From the NCBI RefSeq assembly GCF_014203045.1, contig NZ_JACHIF010000009.1, forward strand, positions 1 through 64,000: a DNA stretch of 64,000 bases. The letters run 5' to 3'. The position numbers and the translations under genes are program-made. Below are positions 26,244 to 34,770 of the stretch, one piece after another (position 1 is the first letter of the stretch; every line of letters begins with the position of its first letter). Source of the stretch: Prosthecobacter dejongeii. Its GTDB lineage: Bacteria; Verrucomicrobiota; Verrucomicrobiia; Verrucomicrobiales; Verrucomicrobiaceae. The notes beneath the pieces were generated by a model, which was not told the origin of the DNA, searched no databases, and saw only the letters and a list, made by a program, of their open reading frames with translations.

Positions 26244-28745
26244 ATGAACGACCGTTACCAAATCATTTCCACGCTCGCCACAGGCGGCACCGGCAGCATC
26301 CTGCAGGCCTGGGATAAAATTCAGAATCGTGACGTCGCCATCAAGCGCCTGCGTAGCGATGGCCACCACCCAGAAGCCCTACTGCGGGAGGCCCGAGCTT
26401 TGTATGCCGTGCGTCATCCAGGCATCGTGACCATCCATGAATACGGCAGCGACGAAGAGGGCGCTTTCTTGATCATGGAACTGATCAAAGGAGAATCACT
26501 CGAACATCGCCTCAGCCAGGGACCTCTTTCCTTGCCCCATTTTAAAACCCTCGTTCATCAAACCCTTGAGGCCATCCGTGTCGCTCATGAGGCGGGTATC
26601 ATCCATCGTGATCTAAAGCCCGAGAATATCTTGCTGCCGTGGCATCGTGACGGCCATTTTGAAAGTAAGATCATTGACTTCGGTCTCTCGCAGGCCGCGC
26701 CTCTCAGTGGAGCTCAGCAAGATTCCATGATCGGCTCCATCCACTACATGGCCCCAGAGCAATTTGGCAGTGGTCATGTGGATGTGCGGACAGATCTCTA
26801 TGCTCTCGGCTGCATCTATTATCAGGCCCTCACAGGCAAGCTGGCCTTCCCTGGCGAGGAAAAGATCCACGTCATCACGGCCCATTTGTACCCTCCACAC
26901 GAGGCGCTCTCCGCGCTGCGCCCAGACCTGAGTGACGAGCTTTGCACTTGGGTGCATCAACTCCTTTCTGTGCAACCTGCGGGGCGACCCACCAGTGCCG
27001 CCCAGGCATTGACCAGCTTTCACCACTTAGGCCCCCATCTCCAGGTACAGACCGCCAGTCTGCTAGAGTCAGAAACTCCTTCAGTTATGATTTTGGAAGA
27101 GGAGGAAGTCCCTGCCGTCTTAGTGGCCGAAGATGAGGAAGATCAGCCCGAAGCCGACACGGGCACCCAGCTCATGGCCGTGCAAGAGGAGGATGCTCCA
27201 GAAGCACCAGTCCCATCTCCCATCCGAAAGCCCTATCAAACGCCCACCACTCAAAAAAGCGTCACCCCGCTGCCAGGGAAACCCGCCGCAAAACGAAAGC
27301 TAGGATTGCACTTCATCCTCGCCGCTTTTGTGGTCATTCTTGGGCTTCAGTTGGCCATCGTCAGCTACTTTAAATTCACGGGCCGTGGTGAACGTGAACA
27401 GCGTTTTAACGAGCTCACGGCCAGTCCCCAGCCCCAAGGATCCGACCTGGATGTGAAGATCCTTCTAGAGTTCCTGGATACAAACGCGACTCGTGACCAA
27501 GCTGCGCAGACACTCACACGTCTCACAGGTGGAAGCTACATTGACGATCTCATTTTGGAGCATTTGAGCCAGCGTCGAGATCATTCAGCCGCCGCAAAAA
27601 TGGTGGAAGTCATCGGCCGTCGGCGCAGCCCTGGCGCGTTCGCGGTCATTCTCCCACTCACCGAAGATTCACGTCGCGAAGTCCGCCTTGCTGCCTGGAT
27701 CGCTCTGGGGCGTGTCACCTCCGCTGCTGAGCTGCCTCAACTCCTGCCCCTGGCCCTCAGCAGCCCTACCCGCGATCATGAAATGGTCGAAACCCAACTC
27801 GTATCCGCCATTGAAAATGCCGAGGACCGCCCTCTCGCAGCCCAGCATGTTTTGAAAACCTATCGCAGTATTGCCAAGGGAGAATCACGCGTCTTGCTTT
27901 TCAATGTGCTGACCCGCGTCGGTGGTGAAGGTGTCATGGATCTCGTCAAGGAAGCCATTGCCGACCCGGCTCAAAACGTGCGCCTAGCCGCCATCACCGT
28001 CTTGTCAAAATACCCCACGCACGAACCACTGGCCGCCATCACTACCCGGCTGCCGCTAGAGCCAGACCCCACCTGTCGAATCTTTCTGCTCCTCGCTGCA
28101 CGTGAACTTGTCAGCAAACCAGGCCCCAGTTCTCAGCAAAATCTCTTTCTGCATGCACAGAGTCTCTACAGCAATGCCAATGGCAGCGATGAAAAAAGCT
28201 ACGTGCTCAATGTATTGAGCCGCATCATGGCCCCCGGCACCGCGACCTTCTTTGAAACGTTTCGGGATGAAACGGACCCTGAGCTCACCCGAGAGGCGCG
28301 TGAATTAGGCCAGACCTTCCGCACACGCCTCAGCCGCGTGGTGCAGGTTACTCCTGGGAAAAGTGCCACCTCCCTTCCCGCTGATAAAGCCGACCATCGT
28401 TCCGATGGCACCTTAACCCTGGATCAGGACGCACTCGTCAACTGGACGCAAAATGATGACTGGGCTTCATGGCTGGTCGAATTACCCGCCAATGGAACCT
28501 ATGAAATCGCCATTTATCAGGCGCATGATCGAGACCCATTGGGTACGTACGAAGTGTTGCTTGCAGGCCAGACACTCCTGACCGCGGTGGTCAATACGGG
28601 CAGCAAAACCGATTATAAAGGCTTTGTCGTCGGCAGTATCCAAGTGGACCAACCTGGCATCTACCGCCTGCAACTGCGGCCGAAAACACTGCCACCTGAA
28701 GGAGACCTTTTCCGCGTCCAACGCCTGACCATGAAGGCGCTTTAA
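26244..28745 (+). CDS. Transmembrane Ser/Thr kinase with HEAT repeats
   Basis: An 833-residue protein. The N-terminal Hanks-type kinase has Lys34 (VAIKRL), catalytic Asp123 in HRDLKPEN and Asp145 in DFGLSQ, so it should be active. An acidic linker (about 285-335) precedes one membrane helix (about 355-377). The kinase is therefore cytoplasmic and the C-terminal half lies outside. That half has HEAT-like repeats (about 415-690) and a final beta-sandwich like a carbohydrate-binding module (about 702-833). Ligand sensing in the envelope is the natural reading. It is convergent with the exbD/coiled-coil operon. Substrates are unknown; an FHA protein lies at 47861. Confidence 0.85.
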   Translation: MNDRYQIISTLATGGTGSILQAWDKIQNRDVAIKRLRSDGHHPEALLREARALYAVRHPGIVTIHEYGSDEEGAFLIMELIKGESLEHRLSQGPLSLPHFKTLVHQTLEAIRVAHEAGIIHRDLKPENILLPWHRDGHFESKIIDFGLSQAAPLSGAQQDSMIGSIHYMAPEQFGSGHVDVRTDLYALGCIYYQALTGKLAFPGEEKIHVITAHLYPPHEALSALRPDLSDELCTWVHQLLSVQPAGRPTSAAQALTSFHHLGPHLQVQTASLLESETPSVMILEEEEVPAVLVAEDEEDQPEADTGTQLMAVQEEDAPEAPVPSPIRKPYQTPTTQKSVTPLPGKPAAKRKLGLHFILAAFVVILGLQLAIVSYFKFTGRGEREQRFNELTASPQPQGSDLDVKILLEFLDTNATRDQAAQTLTRLTGGSYIDDLILEHLSQRRDHSAAAKMVEVIGRRRSPGAFAVILPLTEDSRREVRLAAWIALGRVTSAAELPQLLPLALSSPTRDHEMVETQLVSAIENAEDRPLAAQHVLKTYRSIAKGESRVLLFNVLTRVGGEGVMDLVKEAIADPAQNVRLAAITVLSKYPTHEPLAAITTRLPLEPDPTCRIFLLLAARELVSKPGPSSQQNLFLHAQSLYSNANGSDEKSYVLNVLSRIMAPGTATFFETFRDETDPELTREARELGQTFRTRLSRVVQVTPGKSATSLPADKADHRSDGTLTLDQDALVNWTQNDDWASWLVELPANGTYEIAIYQAHDRDPLGTYEVLLAGQTLLTAVVNTGSKTDYKGFVVGSIQVDQPGIYRLQLRPKTLPPEGDLFRVQRLTMKAL

Positions 28746-28796
28746 AGAATCTGCGGCCACTCTCAAACACGGAGAGCAGCCCAAGAAAGCGCGAAC

Positions 28797-29345
28797 TTAA
28801 GACCTCTCTTTGGCCAGCTTGTTGTACTTCTCGACCAACTCATTGAACTCCTTGGTGCGAGCATTCAGTTTGTTGATCAGGTCATCTCGTTCCCCCACCA
28901 GCAGTCGAAGATTGGCATTGGCTTTCTCGATCGCTTCATTCTGAGCGCTGACTTCGGTATTGCGTTCTTTGATCGCATCTGTGCCTTTGCCCGCCAGTTG
29001 TTTATAGGCATCCACCTCCGACTTTAGCAAAGCAGCTTCCTTCATCCACAGGGCAAGGCTGTAGCCACGCCCTTTTTGATCTTCCGTCAGCATTTGTACC
29101 TTTTCCGTCGCGTCTAAGAGGGCAGCTTCGATTTCGGTTCTGAGATGGCTGATGCGAGAGATCTCTTGCTCAAAACGCTGAGCTTTTTCTTCAAATTCGG
29201 TGCGCAATTTATTCTCAGCAATCAGCATCTCAGTGAGTTCGTCAATGCGACGATGCAACTTAAACTCGCGCTGCCACTGGGCGGCACAAATCCCGCAGAG
29301 CCCCAGGACGATCAGGACCAGTAACCAATAGAGGAAGGTCTTCAT
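28797..29345 (-). CDS. Membrane-anchored coiled-coil protein
   Basis: A 182-residue protein with one N-terminal membrane helix (FLYWLLVLIVLGLCGICAA, residues 4-22) followed by an almost continuous coiled coil rich in Glu, Lys, Leu and Ala. Its ATG overlaps the exbD stop by ATGA, so it is translated with it. The arrangement suggests a periplasmic or cytoplasmic spacer that goes with the TonB-ExbBD motor, but its orientation is not certain. I know of no family name for it. Confidence 0.72.
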   Translation of the reverse strand: MKTFLYWLLVLIVLGLCGICAAQWQREFKLHRRIDELTEMLIAENKLRTEFEEKAQRFEQEISRISHLRTEIEAALLDATEKVQMLTEDQKGRGYSLALWMKEAALLKSEVDAYKQLAGKGTDAIKERNTEVSAQNEAIEKANANLRLLVGERDDLINKLNARTKEFNELVEKYNKLAKERS

Positions 29346-29785
29346 TTCGCAGGTGAAGGCGCCACCACAGGTGCAGTGCCTGTAGGTTTGACATTGAAAG
29401 CTACTTTGCTAAATCCAGCACGGCGCACAGCATCCAGAGTCTTCACCATGTCAGCGTGGCGGGTATCCGCATCGCCACTGATGTAAACTGGCGTATTTGG
29501 GTCTTTTCTAAAGCGATCCTTCAGTCGCACTTCGAGATCCGGCATGGAGATCTGCATGGTGTCCAGAAACACATCTCCTTTGGGATTGACCCCTAAATTA
29601 ATCATGTCCGGCTTCAGGTCAGACTGGGTGGCCACGGCCATGGGCAGATTCACCTTGATGGTTTGCTGCTTGGTCATGGTGAGGCTCACCATCATGAAAG
29701 AAGCCAGCAGGAAGAACATCACGTCAATCAGAGGGATGATCTCCAGCCGTGTCTTTTTATGAGCAATGGGAGAATGAATTTTCAC
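29342..29785 (-). CDS. ExbD/TolR-family biopolymer transport protein
   Basis: A 147-residue protein with one N-terminal membrane helix (LIDVMFFLLASFMMVS, near 19-34) that has the conserved membrane aspartate (Asp21) of ExbD/TolR proton-driven motors. The remainder is the periplasmic domain (VYISGDADTRH, AVRRAGFSKVAF). It is between the exbB gene, 72 bp upstream, and the coiled-coil gene. It should energise TonB-dependent uptake across the outer membrane. The window's siderophore receptor at 38235 is a candidate client. Confidence 0.88.
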   Translation of the reverse strand: MKIHSPIAHKKTRLEIIPLIDVMFFLLASFMMVSLTMTKQQTIKVNLPMAVATQSDLKPDMINLGVNPKGDVFLDTMQISMPDLEVRLKDRFRKDPNTPVYISGDADTRHADMVKTLDAVRRAGFSKVAFNVKPTGTAPVVAPSPAK

Positions 29786-29857
29786 GAGAAAACAAAGAGT
29801 AAGTTAGGCAAACAATGACCGGAGGAACCGTGGGGCCACAGCATGAATGATTCTCGA

Positions 29858-30508
29858 TCAGGACTTCTTGGTCACCTGATCAAAACCGTGTTGAGCCGCC
29901 AGGATGAGCACATTGTTCGCCGCAGCTTCCAGCTCAAACTGGAGTTTCGCGAGACGACTGTGGAAATAATTCATCGGCACCAAGGTGGCGATTGCGATGC
30001 CCAGCCCCGCCGCTGTGGCGATCAGAGCTTCGCCAATCCCTCCCGTCACTTTTTCCACAGCCAGTTCCGAATCTCCGATGGAGGAAAACGACCCCATGAT
30101 TCCCGTCACAGTGCCTAACAGCCCCAGCAGCGGTCCCAGTGTGACCACCGTATCCATCGCCCCAAGGAAGCGACCTGCGGCCTGCAATTCATGACCTGCA
30201 GCCACTTCCAAAGCACCCTGCATCGAGCTGTGCTGATGCTTCAGTCCATGGTGAACCATGCGCACCACAGGATCATTCGTTTGGGCAGAAAGCGCGATGG
30301 CCTTGGCCAAATCCCCCGACTCCAAAGTCGCATAGACGTTCTCCAATTGTTTACTGTTGCGTTGGGCGCTGAAACGCAGCCACCAGAAAATGCGCTCTAC
30401 CAACACACAGACAGCAAAGATCCCCACCACCAAGATGGGATACATGATGGGGCCGCCATCATGGATGAGTTTGATAACGACGTTGGCGAGGGGGAGGTGC
30501 GGGAGCAT
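29858..30508 (-). CDS. MotA/TolQ/ExbB proton-channel protein
   Basis: About 216 residues, using the ATG at 30508 (MLPHLPLANVV); in-frame ATGs up to 30559 would add up to 17 residues. Three membrane helices are seen: near 18-40, and the conserved pair near 108-135 and 150-175. The conserved glycine/threonine stretch (LGPLLGLLGTVTGIMGSF) and GIGEALIATAAGLGIAI match ExbB. It works with ExbD and TonB to harvest the proton gradient. It lies 84 bp downstream of the tonB gene on the same strand. Confidence 0.88.
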   Translation of the reverse strand: MLPHLPLANVVIKLIHDGGPIMYPILVVGIFAVCVLVERIFWWLRFSAQRNSKQLENVYATLESGDLAKAIALSAQTNDPVVRMVHHGLKHQHSSMQGALEVAAGHELQAAGRFLGAMDTVVTLGPLLGLLGTVTGIMGSFSSIGDSELAVEKVTGGIGEALIATAAGLGIAIATLVPMNYFHSRLAKLQFELEAAANNVLILAAQHGFDQVTKKS

Positions 30509-30591
30509 TGATTTGGAGGGGAAAACTAAACGACTCGGATCCATCTCACGGACGACCAAAGCCTGAGAAAGATCTCTTCAGAGAATCTTGG

Positions 30592-31500
30592 TCACTTAAT
30601 CGCAAAAGTAACTGGTTGGTTGACGGAGCCAATTTGACCTGGGATGAGCCAATTCCGACAAATCCATGAAGCGATCTGACTCTGCTCCGCAGCGGTGAAT
30701 CCACCATTGATGCAGCTACTGGAGATCACGGCTGCGTATTCCACTTTTCCAGAAGGACTCACTTTGAGGCTGAACATCAGTTTACCTTCTACCTTTCGAC
30801 TTCTGGCCCCCGAGGGATACGGAGGTTGAGGACGTTTATTCCCCCTGCCAGAACCAGAGCCGATGCGGCCAGCGCCACCATTTCCACCACCGCTGCCTTC
30901 CGTTCCCCCCGCCGTGGTCACGGTGCTGCTAGCCCGGCTGCTGCGCGGTCTGGCAGCCACCGCCTTCGGTTTGGGTTTGGGCTTCGGCGTCACCGGATCC
31001 ACAGGTTTAATGGCCACCTCGATCTTGGGTGCTGCGGGAACTGTAAACACATCCTCCGTCACCAAAGCATCCGTCATCTCGGGCAGATCCTGCATCTCCA
31101 GAGGGATCTCAACTGGTTCGGGTACTTCCAGCGTTTCATCCACAGGGACATCCGTGGGGTTTTCATTCAGACTTTCTTCTGTAGCAGGCAGGTCAGCCAT
31201 GGACATATCTGTGGATAAATTATCCACCGCACCCAAACCCGCTCTTCCCGAAAAAGTGATGGGCTCAAAACCACGAAACTTCAGCAGGCCGACCATGCCA
31301 ATGAGCAAGAACGTGCCTGCAATAGCCACCAACCAAGAAAGCCCAAATAGACTTTCTTCAGAACGCCGCACCTGCCAACTACCTGCAACACGCGCTCGCC
31401 CGCCCACATTAGACTGAGTAGGCAGACTCATCGCGGTCGGAGTTGAGAGGTAGGCCAGGTTGGACATGGGCGGAATGAAATTGAGATACGTTTGCGACAA
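30592..31500 (-). CDS. TonB-family energy transducer
   Basis: A 302-residue protein (start uncertain; internal ATGs at codons 12 and 24 are possible). It has one membrane helix (SWLVAIAGTFLLIGMVGLL near 53-72), a Pro/Glu/Lys-rich periplasmic spacer with PKPKPKPK near 172, a Gly-rich stretch, and a C-terminal TonB domain (PPYPSGAR, VSPSGKV). This is the usual TonB layout. It heads the tonB-exbB-exbD-coiled-coil operon and is divergent from the 31573 gene, with 72 bp between them. Unlike typical TonB, the C-terminal domain contains a Cys pair near ISSSCINGG and ASWICRNW. Confidence 0.85.
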   Translation of the reverse strand: MSQTYLNFIPPMSNLAYLSTPTAMSLPTQSNVGGRARVAGSWQVRRSEESLFGLSWLVAIAGTFLLIGMVGLLKFRGFEPITFSGRAGLGAVDNLSTDMSMADLPATEESLNENPTDVPVDETLEVPEPVEIPLEMQDLPEMTDALVTEDVFTVPAAPKIEVAIKPVDPVTPKPKPKPKAVAARPRSSRASSTVTTAGGTEGSGGGNGGAGRIGSGSGRGNKRPQPPYPSGARSRKVEGKLMFSLKVSPSGKVEYAAVISSSCINGGFTAAEQSQIASWICRNWLIPGQIGSVNQPVTFAIK

Positions 31501-31572
31501 TGGCTATTGATCAGTCGCCGTCAAGAAGCTATTGCGACCCATTCTCACAAAATAACACTTTAAATTGCGCTC

Positions 31573-32622
31573 ATGCCTCCGCCCTCTATCCCAGATCAAG
31601 CCCACGCCGAGGCCAACCAATGGACCTTGCACGGCATCGACCTGCTGGAAAGGGGGGATAGAGATGCCCTGCTAGAGGCTCAGGCGTGTTTTGAGCAGGC
31701 CATCTCGCTCCGTCAGTTTCTGCCCCTAGATTCCCATCCGCTCTATCGCTGGGGTTTAACCGCTGGCTGGATGAACCGAGCTGATGTGCTCACCCGTCTG
31801 GGAGGTCCTGCGCGCATCCAAGAAGCCCTGCGCAGTTACGATATCGCCATCGCCCATCTTCATCAGCTTCCCCTGGAAACAAATCCCCTATTCCGTTGGC
31901 GGCTCAGCCTCGCCTGGATGAATCGTGGCCTCACTCTTCAAGCCTTCGAGGATGAGTCCTCACTGGAATTAGCTATACGCCACTTTGATACGGCGATTCA
32001 GGTCATGCAGTGTCATGAAGATAGCCCGCGTGCCGACTACCAACAGGTGCAAGCCGCCGCCTGGATGAACCGCGCCAGCACCCTCCTGCGTCAAGCAGCC
32101 CCCGATTGGGCACTCGCGGCCGCCTCCGCCCGCCGCGCCCTGCACCACTGCCTTCCGGGTGAAAATACTGACTCCACAGCGGCAGAGATCGGCATCAAAG
32201 CCCGTCACACACTCTGCCGTGCCCTGGCCCATTTGCTAGAAACACCCCCAGTCGATGCAACCCAGGCGGACAACTGGATCCATGAGGCCACCGATGCTGT
32301 GGAAGACATCATGCGCCTAACCAGTCATGAAACAAGATTCATTCACCTTCGAGAAGAGATCTTCCACTTCGGCTGTCGAATCTACCGTGCCTTTCAGCCC
32401 CACTTCCTCGCCGAGTTTCTCGATGATGGACTAAACTCTGCCCAATCTTCTACAGCCATGACACAGGCTGCACGCGAATCCATCACGCTAGCCGCGCTTC
32501 AAATCCAGCAAGAGAGTCTCTCAGGCTGTACACCAGCACGCCTAGATCGGCTCATTCTAACCTTGCAATCTCTGAGTGATGCCAGCGTAAAGCTGGGCAT
32601 CGCAGCAACGGCAGACGCTTAA
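31573..32622 (+). CDS. TPR-like repeat protein
   Basis: A 349-residue protein without signal peptide or membrane helix. It contains repeated helical hairpins of the tetratricopeptide type: the motif AWMNRA/GWMNRA/AWMNRG recurs near 57, 118 and 168, each followed by a second helix with SYDIAI or HFDTAI. The last 120 residues are helical without the motif. TPR proteins bind partner proteins; the partner here is unknown. It is divergent from the tonB gene. The window contains no clear partner enzyme. Confidence 0.68.
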   Translation: MPPPSIPDQAHAEANQWTLHGIDLLERGDRDALLEAQACFEQAISLRQFLPLDSHPLYRWGLTAGWMNRADVLTRLGGPARIQEALRSYDIAIAHLHQLPLETNPLFRWRLSLAWMNRGLTLQAFEDESSLELAIRHFDTAIQVMQCHEDSPRADYQQVQAAAWMNRASTLLRQAAPDWALAAASARRALHHCLPGENTDSTAAEIGIKARHTLCRALAHLLETPPVDATQADNWIHEATDAVEDIMRLTSHETRFIHLREEIFHFGCRIYRAFQPHFLAEFLDDGLNSAQSSTAMTQAARESITLAALQIQQESLSGCTPARLDRLILTLQSLSDASVKLGIAATADA

Positions 32623-32742
32623 AAGCTCAGATGGGGACATCTAGGGTTGACCCCTCCCCCAACAGTGTGCAGGTAAGAAAGGTCGTCTGGTCGCCTGGTG
32701 TGTCAGACACGAGTGAACCCTATCCCCATTGAGCTAAACTCC

Positions 32743-34764
32743 ATGCATCACATCATCTTTCTCCAGGACCTGGCCGTCGTCATGATCATAGCGGCAGTGG
32801 TCACCATTTTGTTCCGGCAGATGAAGCAGCCCGTCGTTTTGGGCTACATTCTCGCAGGTGTCATCATCGGGCCGCACACGCCGCCTTATGCCCTGATTGA
32901 GGATAAACACACCATCGAGACCTTGTCTGAACTGGGAGTCATCTTTCTCATGTTCTCGTTAGGCCTGGAGTTCAGTTTGAAGAAGCTCACCAAAGTGGGC
33001 GCTACGGCTTTGATCGCGGCCTCAGCAGAGATCGTGCTCATGATCTGGGCAGGTTATCAGCTCGGCCAAGCGTTTGGCTGGGGCACCATGGATAGCGTGT
33101 TCCTCGGCGCCATTTTGTCCATTTCCTCCACCACCATTATCATCAAGGCCCTGGAGGAAATTGGTAAAACCAAGGAGCGTTTTGCCCAGATGATCTTCGG
33201 CATCCTCATCGTTGAGGACATTCTCGCCATCCTCATGATCGCCATGCTCTCCGGGTTTGCCACCACAGGCTCACTTGCGCTAGGAGAGGTCGCTCTCACG
33301 GTAGGAAAGCTGAGCACGTTTTTGGGCGTGCTGCTTATCTTGGGACTCATTTTGGTGCCTCGGTTGCTGAATTGGGTAGCTAAGTTCAAGAGCGATGAAA
33401 TGCTCCTTGTGACGGTCATCGGCCTTTGCTTTGGCGTTTCCTTACTGGCAGTGAAGCTAGGTTACAGCGTCGCTCTGGGGGCCTTCATCATCGGGGCCAT
33501 CATTGCAGAGGCCCGGCACATCGCTCATATTGAAAAGCTCATGCACCCTGTGAGGGATCTTTTCAGCGCCGTATTCTTTGTCTCCATCGGTCTGCTCATT
33601 GATCCGCAAGTGCTCAAAGATCAATGGGCCGCCATTCTCATCATCACCGCCGTCGTGGTGGTGGGCAAAGTGCTCAGTTGCGGTCTGGGGACATTCGTTT
33701 CTGGCAATGACATGAAAACTTCCATGAGAGTGGGCATGGGATTGGCGCAGATTGGTGAATTTTCTTTCATCATAGCGGCCCTGGGCCTTTCACTCAAAGT
33801 CACCAGTGACTTTCTTTATCCCACCGCAGTGGCTGTCTCCGCCCTCACCACCCTGCTCACGCCATACCTCATCCGCAGCTCAGATGCAGCGGTGAAAGGC
33901 CTCACCTTCATCACCCCAAAAGGACTCATGAATTCCCTGGATGCCTACACCAACTGGGTGGGTAAACTCGGCACCGGCGGTGGCAAACAATCCGCAGCAG
34001 GTTTCCTGCGTAAATGGGGGTGGCAAATCCTGCTCAACATCATCCTTATCGCAGGCGTCTTCATCACGGCTGCGTTTATGAAAGAGCACGTTGAAAAAGC
34101 CTGGCCCGATGCTCCAGGGGGCTATGATGGCATCAAAGGCATGCTTTGGCTGGGAGCCATGATCCTGAGCCTGCCCATGCTCATTGCCATCGTGCGGAAA
34201 TGGCAGGCTTTTGGCATGCTGGTCAGTGAAATGAGCGTGACCAGTGCTGCGGCTAAAGAGAACACCGTGCCGCTCAGGGGCATCATTTCCACCATCGTTT
34301 TCATTGCTGGGTGCGCGGGTTTATTTCTCATCATCTTGGTGCTCAGCTCCACGCTTTTACCCTCACGGAATCTCCTCATCGTTCTCGCCCTCGTCCTCGT
34401 CGGTTTGACCTTCCTCCTTTGGCGCACGTTTGTGCAGGTGCATACCAAGGCCCAATTTGCCCTTTATGAAACGCTGAACGAAGCCCCCTTGCCCCATGAA
34501 CATGGGGAGAGCCCCCCGTTGCCCACCTTGCTTCAGCAAGCGGAGTTGCTCAATCTCAGCATCGCTCAGGATTCCCCCGCCGTGGGCAAAGTTATCTCTG
34601 AACTACAACTGCGTACCCGCACCGGTGCCAGCATTGTGGGTATCGAACGCCAGGGGGAAAACATCATCAATCCAGACATCTCCGAAGAGATCCGGGTGGG
34701 CGACTCCATCCTACTCATCGGCAACGCGGGGCAGATCGAACGCGCCAAACTGGCCTTGCAATAA
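32743..34764 (+). CDS. Kef-type cation:proton antiporter with RCK_C domain
   Basis: About 673 residues, starting at ATG 32743 (a GTG 45 bp upstream would add a hydrophilic leader). Residues 1-390 form the CPA2 Na+/H+ exchanger domain with about 12 helices, including VVLGYILAGVIIGPHTP and SLGLEFSLKKL. Three or four further helices follow near 435-560. The C-terminus is an RCK_C/TrkA_C regulatory domain (about 600-673, GKVISELQLRTRTGASIVGI, DSILLIGN), but I see no NAD-binding TrkA_N domain, unlike KefB/KefC. It probably expels K+ or Na+ in exchange for protons. It is convergent with the PLD gene, 6 bp apart. Confidence 0.88.
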   Translation: MHHIIFLQDLAVVMIIAAVVTILFRQMKQPVVLGYILAGVIIGPHTPPYALIEDKHTIETLSELGVIFLMFSLGLEFSLKKLTKVGATALIAASAEIVLMIWAGYQLGQAFGWGTMDSVFLGAILSISSTTIIIKALEEIGKTKERFAQMIFGILIVEDILAILMIAMLSGFATTGSLALGEVALTVGKLSTFLGVLLILGLILVPRLLNWVAKFKSDEMLLVTVIGLCFGVSLLAVKLGYSVALGAFIIGAIIAEARHIAHIEKLMHPVRDLFSAVFFVSIGLLIDPQVLKDQWAAILIITAVVVVGKVLSCGLGTFVSGNDMKTSMRVGMGLAQIGEFSFIIAALGLSLKVTSDFLYPTAVAVSALTTLLTPYLIRSSDAAVKGLTFITPKGLMNSLDAYTNWVGKLGTGGGKQSAAGFLRKWGWQILLNIILIAGVFITAAFMKEHVEKAWPDAPGGYDGIKGMLWLGAMILSLPMLIAIVRKWQAFGMLVSEMSVTSAAAKENTVPLRGIISTIVFIAGCAGLFLIILVLSSTLLPSRNLLIVLALVLVGLTFLLWRTFVQVHTKAQFALYETLNEAPLPHEHGESPPLPTLLQQAELLNLSIAQDSPAVGKVISELQLRTRTGASIVGIERQGENIINPDISEEIRVGDSILLIGNAGQIERAKLALQ

Positions 34765-34770
34765 GCCCCC

